DNA of 17,514 bases from DATGZH01 sp035297265 (GTDB lineage Bacteria > Actinomycetota > Acidimicrobiia > Acidimicrobiales > RAAP-2): assembly GCA_035297265.1 (NCBI GenBank), contig DATGZH010000015.1, positions 1 to 17,514 on the forward strand, in the 5' to 3' direction. Below the pieces are notes generated by a model. It was not told the origin of the DNA, made no database searches, and was given only the letters and a program-made list of their open reading frames with translations. The translations under genes were made by a program, and so were the position numbers. Below are positions 14,629 to 17,514 of this stretch, in pieces (position 1 is the first letter of the stretch; every line of letters starts with the position of its first letter).

Positions 14629-17514
14629 TCATGGTCCTCCGGCCTCCCGGAGATTACGCTCCAGAGCTTCTTCGAAGTAGGACTTCGGCGTGGGATTGGA
14701 CTGCCACGAGCGCGTTGCCTCGTCGAACGTCATCTGGGACTGCATGCGCTCGGCCTGCCACTGGGGCAGCTTGTCCCAGTACTCGGGATCGGAGTTCGCG
14801 AGGCGCTCGACCTCGCGAAGCCCGTCGGCGTAGCGATCGTAGGCAGCGTCGAGCATCTCGCGATTGCCGAACTCGGAGGCCCGGGTCATCGCATCTCCCG
14901 GGAACCGCTCGCTCGTGCCCGAGATCCGTTCGAGAATGTCCTGAGAGGAGTTCGCCTGATAGGCAGGCTGATTGGCGTCGGTCCACACCTGGGGCTCGGG
15001 ACCCATGACCTCCTCGTAGTTCGGGGGCCGAGTGTCCATCGTGGCGGGGTCCCAACCCTCCGGCGCTGGGTTGGCGCCGAATCCAGCATCCGCGCCTCCG
15101 CCCGCGGGACCCGCTCCTTCGCGAAGTCCGCCGCCTGCGCCAGCAGGCTCGGCCGGCTGGACCGGAACCTGAGGCTGCGGTGGCTCGATGATCTGAGTCT
15201 GATCGGGTGATGCTGCTGCTCCCCCACCACCGGCGTCCGCGGCAGGCTGGGTCCCGGGTGCAGTTGGTGCCGGCTCGGTGGGTGCCGGAGGCGGTGGCTC
15301 GGCCGGCCCAGGGGGTGCGGCGTCCGGGGGCGGTTGGATCTGGGTGGGGGTCTCCTCGGGGCCCGAGATCCTCGTGGGCGCGGACTCGTCGAGCACTTCG
15401 GTCCGAGCGCCCCTGAAGCCATCGGGATTCGACTCGGCCGTCGGCACGCTCTCGGGCGTACCGCCGGGGCTCGTCCCGAAGGTTTCCTCGGGTGAGAGCC
15501 GAACTGTCGGGTCCGTGCTCGGCGGAGGGTTCCCTTCGGCTGGGGAGAACGTGGGCTCCTCGGGCACGTCCCGGTAGTGGACGCGTTCACCAGGCTCAAA
15601 TCGGTCGATGCGCTGGGTTTGCGCATTGCGAAACTCATCGGAGCCCGGCTGTGGTTGGGATGGCCCCTCGACACCTTCTGGCGGCCCGACCTGTGTGGGC
15701 GTCTCGGCCGGCCCAGGGGGTGCGGCGTCCGGGGGCGCCTCTATTTGCGTCGGGGTGTCGACAGCCGCCACGGGTTCGGGTGCAACCGGCTCGACGGGTG
15801 GGGCGACCGGCTCGACTGGTGGGGCGACCGGCTCGACTGGTGGGGCGACCGGCTCGACTGGTGGGGCCACCGGCTCGACGGGTGGGGCCAGGGGCTCAGC
15901 CGGTCCAGCCGGCGGCGCCTCTCCAGGCGGTGCGGAGCCCGAGACGGCGCCAGCCACCATCTCTACGGCCTTGCCGGTCACCGCTTGGAAAAGCGCGTTC
16001 CCCGCGACGTTGCACGCGTCGTCCTGGAACGACTGAGGGTGCGCAGAATAATAATCGACCTTCTGTGACAACTCATCGCCAACGACGCCTGGCAGCTCGC
16101 TGATGGTGGACGCAATATCGGTGCTCGGATCCTTCAGAATGTCGACGACCTGACCGATCGACGACTCGTGCCAAGCCTGCTGGACCATGGGCAGCAGTTG
16201 ATCGGTCGTCATACCCGAGACGAGCGCCTTGGCCTGATCCGGCAGGTTCGACGCCGTGTCGATAACGGAGCTCACCGCGACGTCGGCCGCCTTGAACATC
16301 GCGTCCCCGGTCTTCTGGAATGTGGTGGCGATGCTTTCGCGCCAGTTGGCGTTCATCAGCGACTGCTTGAAGCCATCGGCCCACGTGTCCGCACCCGAGT
16401 CCGTGGGATTCGGAGGGGGCGTTCCATCGCCCAGAACCACGCTCGCGATGAGTTGCTTTCCCTGGTCCCACAGCGACGGCTGAGGGTCAGCGGGCGGCGG
16501 CGGTACGGGCGCACCCGAAGGATCACTGATCTGACGATCCGCGACGCGATATGTCTGGTTGTTTGCCGGGTTGTACCAAGTCGGGCCCCACTGGGTGTAG
16601 TGGGCATTTGTCGCTGGGTCAAACCACTGGTTCTTCGCGGGGTCCCACTTCAGATCACCGATCGGCAAGCCGGTCGGCCCGGTTGCGGGAGGAGGCGGAG
16701 CGTTTGCGGGCGGCACCGGGTTGGCTGGCGGAGCCGGTGCGGGCTGTGCATTCGGATCGGGTGACGGTGCCGCCGGGGTGGGATCGGCCGGAGCTTGTGG
16801 CTGCTGGGCCTGCTGAGCGGCACCGACGCCCGCAGCTCCGGCCGTCAGGGTGCTGATCAGCGTGGGGTCGAAGACCTGGTTCGGGCCGATCGAAGGCTTG
16901 TCCTCACGGGACGTCCCTGGCTCAGAAGGGGAAAGCCCCAAGTCCTGCAGGATCGGAGCGATGGGGTCCTCCGCCCTCGGTCCGCCAGTCGGTGAAGGCC
17001 CCGTTGTGGGTCCACCAGTCGGCCCACCGGTCGGTGAAGGCCCTGCTGTGGGTCCGGCGGTCGGCCCGCCCGTGGGTGAGGGACCAACAGTCGGTCCGGC
17101 GGTCGGCCCACCGGTCGGTGAAGGCCCTGCTGTGGGTCCGCCGGTCGGTCCGCCTGTCGGTGAAGGCCCTGCTGTGGGTCCGGCAGTCGGCCCGCCCGTG
17201 GGTGCGGGACCAGCAGTCGGTCCGGCGGTCGGTGAAGGCCCTGTCGTGGGTCCGGCGGTCGGCCCGCCCGTGGGTGAGGGACCAGCAGTGGGTCCGCTAG
17301 TTGGTGAAGGCCCTGTTGTGGGTCCGCTGGTCGGTCCCCCTGTGGGTGAAGGCCCTGTTGTGGGTCCGCTGGTCGGTCCACTAGTTGGTGAAGGCCCTGT
17401 TGTGGGTCCGCTGGTCGGTCCGACCGTCGGTGAGGGCGGTCCTGGGCTTGGCGCCGGTGGCGGTCCTGGGCTTGGCGCCGGTGGCGGTCCTGGGCTTGGC
17501 GCCGGTGGCGGTCC
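14629..17514 (-). CDS. large proline-rich multi-repeat protein of unknown function (5' partial)
   Basis: The frame is open from the right edge of the window to TGA 14629-14631, at least 961 residues; no start is seen, and the internal TTG at 16941 should not be taken as the start. In protein order it has GPPPAPSP repeats (17435-17514); GPT/GPSPTGGPTA repeats (about 16978-17434); an Ala/Pro linker; a tandem aromatic motif (16537-16656; WFDPATNAHYTQW, WYNPANNQTY); a helical domain (about 15945-16475; DDACNVAGNALFQAVTG at its end); PPVEPVA repeats (15785-15899); a linker with many Thr-Gln motifs (15179-15763); and a charged helical C-terminus (14632-15060; NREMLDAAYDRYADGLREVERL). No membrane segment is visible in this part. 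The Hsp70-like gene follows at 73 bp. It resembles a scaffold or secreted/phospho-regulated stalk protein. I recognise no family. Confidence 0.8.
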   Translation of the reverse strand, partial: GPPPAPSPGPPPAPSPGPPPAPSPGPPSPTVGPTSGPTTGPSPTSGPTSGPTTGPSPTGGPTSGPTTGPSPTSGPTAGPSPTGGPTAGPTTGPSPTAGPTAGPAPTGGPTAGPTAGPSPTGGPTGGPTAGPSPTGGPTAGPTVGPSPTGGPTAGPTAGPSPTGGPTGGPTTGPSPTGGPRAEDPIAPILQDLGLSPSEPGTSREDKPSIGPNQVFDPTLISTLTAGAAGVGAAQQAQQPQAPADPTPAAPSPDPNAQPAPAPPANPVPPANAPPPPATGPTGLPIGDLKWDPAKNQWFDPATNAHYTQWGPTWYNPANNQTYRVADRQISDPSGAPVPPPPADPQPSLWDQGKQLIASVVLGDGTPPPNPTDSGADTWADGFKQSLMNANWRESIATTFQKTGDAMFKAADVAVSSVIDTASNLPDQAKALVSGMTTDQLLPMVQQAWHESSIGQVVDILKDPSTDIASTISELPGVVGDELSQKVDYYSAHPQSFQDDACNVAGNALFQAVTGKAVEMVAGAVSGSAPPGEAPPAGPAEPLAPPVEPVAPPVEPVAPPVEPVAPPVEPVAPPVEPVAPEPVAAVDTPTQIEAPPDAAPPGPAETPTQVGPPEGVEGPSQPQPGSDEFRNAQTQRIDRFEPGERVHYRDVPEEPTFSPAEGNPPPSTDPTVRLSPEETFGTSPGGTPESVPTAESNPDGFRGARTEVLDESAPTRISGPEETPTQIQPPPDAAPPGPAEPPPPAPTEPAPTAPGTQPAADAGGGGAAASPDQTQIIEPPQPQVPVQPAEPAGAGGGLREGAGPAGGGADAGFGANPAPEGWDPATMDTRPPNYEEVMGPEPQVWTDANQPAYQANSSQDILERISGTSERFPGDAMTRASEFGNREMLDAAYDRYADGLREVERLANSDPEYWDKLPQWQAERMQSQMTFDEATRSWQSNPTPKSYFEEALERNLREAGGP
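15298..15332 (-). repeat. 35-bp exact direct repeat, copy 1
   Basis: An identical 35-base block recurs at 15703-15737, exactly 405 bases (135 codons) away and in the same frame. It encodes the PPDAAPPGPAE element that adjoins a TPTQ[IV] motif in both places. Base-level identity indicates a recent internal duplication. Confidence 0.8.
15703..15737 (-). repeat. 35-bp exact direct repeat, copy 2
   Basis: Second copy of the block at 15298-15332, with a TPTQ motif on each side (TPTQIEA and TPTQVGP). Confidence 0.8.
15785..15899 (-). repeat. 21-bp tandem repeats coding for PPVEPVA
   Basis: The ACCGGCTCGAC landmark occurs every 21 bases (15785, 15806, 15827, 15848, 15869), giving five to six units of a seven-residue Pro-Val-Glu repeat. 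The middle copies are almost identical, so unit number is probably variable. Likely an extended rigid spacer. Confidence 0.88.
16978..17434 (-). repeat. GPT/GPSPTGGPTA coding repeat array
   Basis: In-frame units of 10 or 14 residues (30 or 42 bases), such as GPTAGPSPTGGPTA, repeat about eleven times with small changes (A/T/S/V/G after Pro-Thr). The array looks like Pro/Thr-rich linkers of exported actinobacterial proteins. Unit lengths are all multiples of 12 or 18 bases, which keeps the frame. Confidence 0.88.
17435..17514 (-). repeat. 24-bp perfect tandem repeats coding for GPPPAPSP
   Basis: Three identical 24-base units (17435-17458, 17459-17482, 17483-17506) plus eight bases of a fourth run off the window. 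Perfect identity suggests recent slippage expansion, and the total length cannot be seen. Confidence 0.92.

Noticed and set aside
16857..17381. Separate minus-strand gene in another frame across the repeats
   Set aside because: Its product (LLVPHPRAGRPPDPQQG units) is a shifted reading of the same DNA repeats; the frame in phase with the downstream domains is the coherent one.
16978..17434. CRISPR-like array
   Set aside because: The repeats are degenerate, have no unique spacers, keep one reading frame and encode Pro/Thr-rich protein.
1..17514. tRNA, rRNA, insertion sequences or integrase
   Set aside because: No such gene, terminal inverted repeats or transposase motifs were recognised anywhere in the window by eye.

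Overview
The window is high-GC DNA with frequent GTG/TTG starts, dense overlapping operons, and at least two genes that look leaderless (a -10 box six bases before a GTG). It points to an actinobacterium (Actinomycetota), most likely Acidimicrobiia. The best lineage hint is the 42-residue GYWL...DGGVF.FGDA.F.GS repeat in the deacetylase gene, which I know mainly from secreted proteins of that class. The assignment is by recall and is not proven by the sequence.

Region 1 (2-6596, plus strand) is a tight gene string: the last residues of a [NiFe]-hydrogenase large subunit, its maturation endopeptidase, a HypC-type chaperone, an EamA-type membrane protein and a DUF6390-like protein, all joined by 1-4 base stop/start overlaps. 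A CoA-transferase, a nicotinate phosphoribosyltransferase and a phosphoribosyltransferase-dienelactone hydrolase fusion follow. The last two resemble Rv0573c (PncB2) and Rv0571c of the Mycobacterium tuberculosis DosR dormancy regulon, and mycobacteria also induce hydrogenase in hypoxia. The block therefore reads as a low-oxygen survival island for H2 metabolism, acyl-CoA energy conservation and NAD salvage. It ends at a clean 7-bp hairpin (6613-6629).

Region 2 (6597-10409) holds a small protein with a histone H1-like lysine/alanine tail, and convergent to it a NodB-type polysaccharide deacetylase carrying a repeat domain and one frameshift. Upstream of the deacetylase on the same strand is a nicotinamidase (pncA type), and divergent from that an aminoglycoside-phosphotransferase-like kinase. 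The nicotinamidase here and the nicotinate phosphoribosyltransferase in region 1 together give a complete nicotinamide-to-NaMN salvage route.

Region 3 (10406-12358) is a complete FtsH AAA+ zinc metalloprotease with an unusual proline-rich cytoplasmic N-terminus. A 319-bp non-coding stretch with inverted repeats follows.

Region 4 (12678-17514, minus strand) is the least explained part. A very large proline-rich, repeat-laden protein is open through the right edge of the window (at least 961 residues). It is followed 73 bp downstream by a membrane-anchored Hsp70-like protein with an actin-fold ATPase domain inside and a cysteine-containing domain outside. The large protein has GP[ST]-type repeats, a tandem aromatic WW/OCRE-like motif, a helical domain, and a linker strewn with Thr-Gln/Thr-x-x-hydrophobic motifs resembling Ser/Thr-kinase/FHA targets. 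This pair is the best candidate for an undescribed system.
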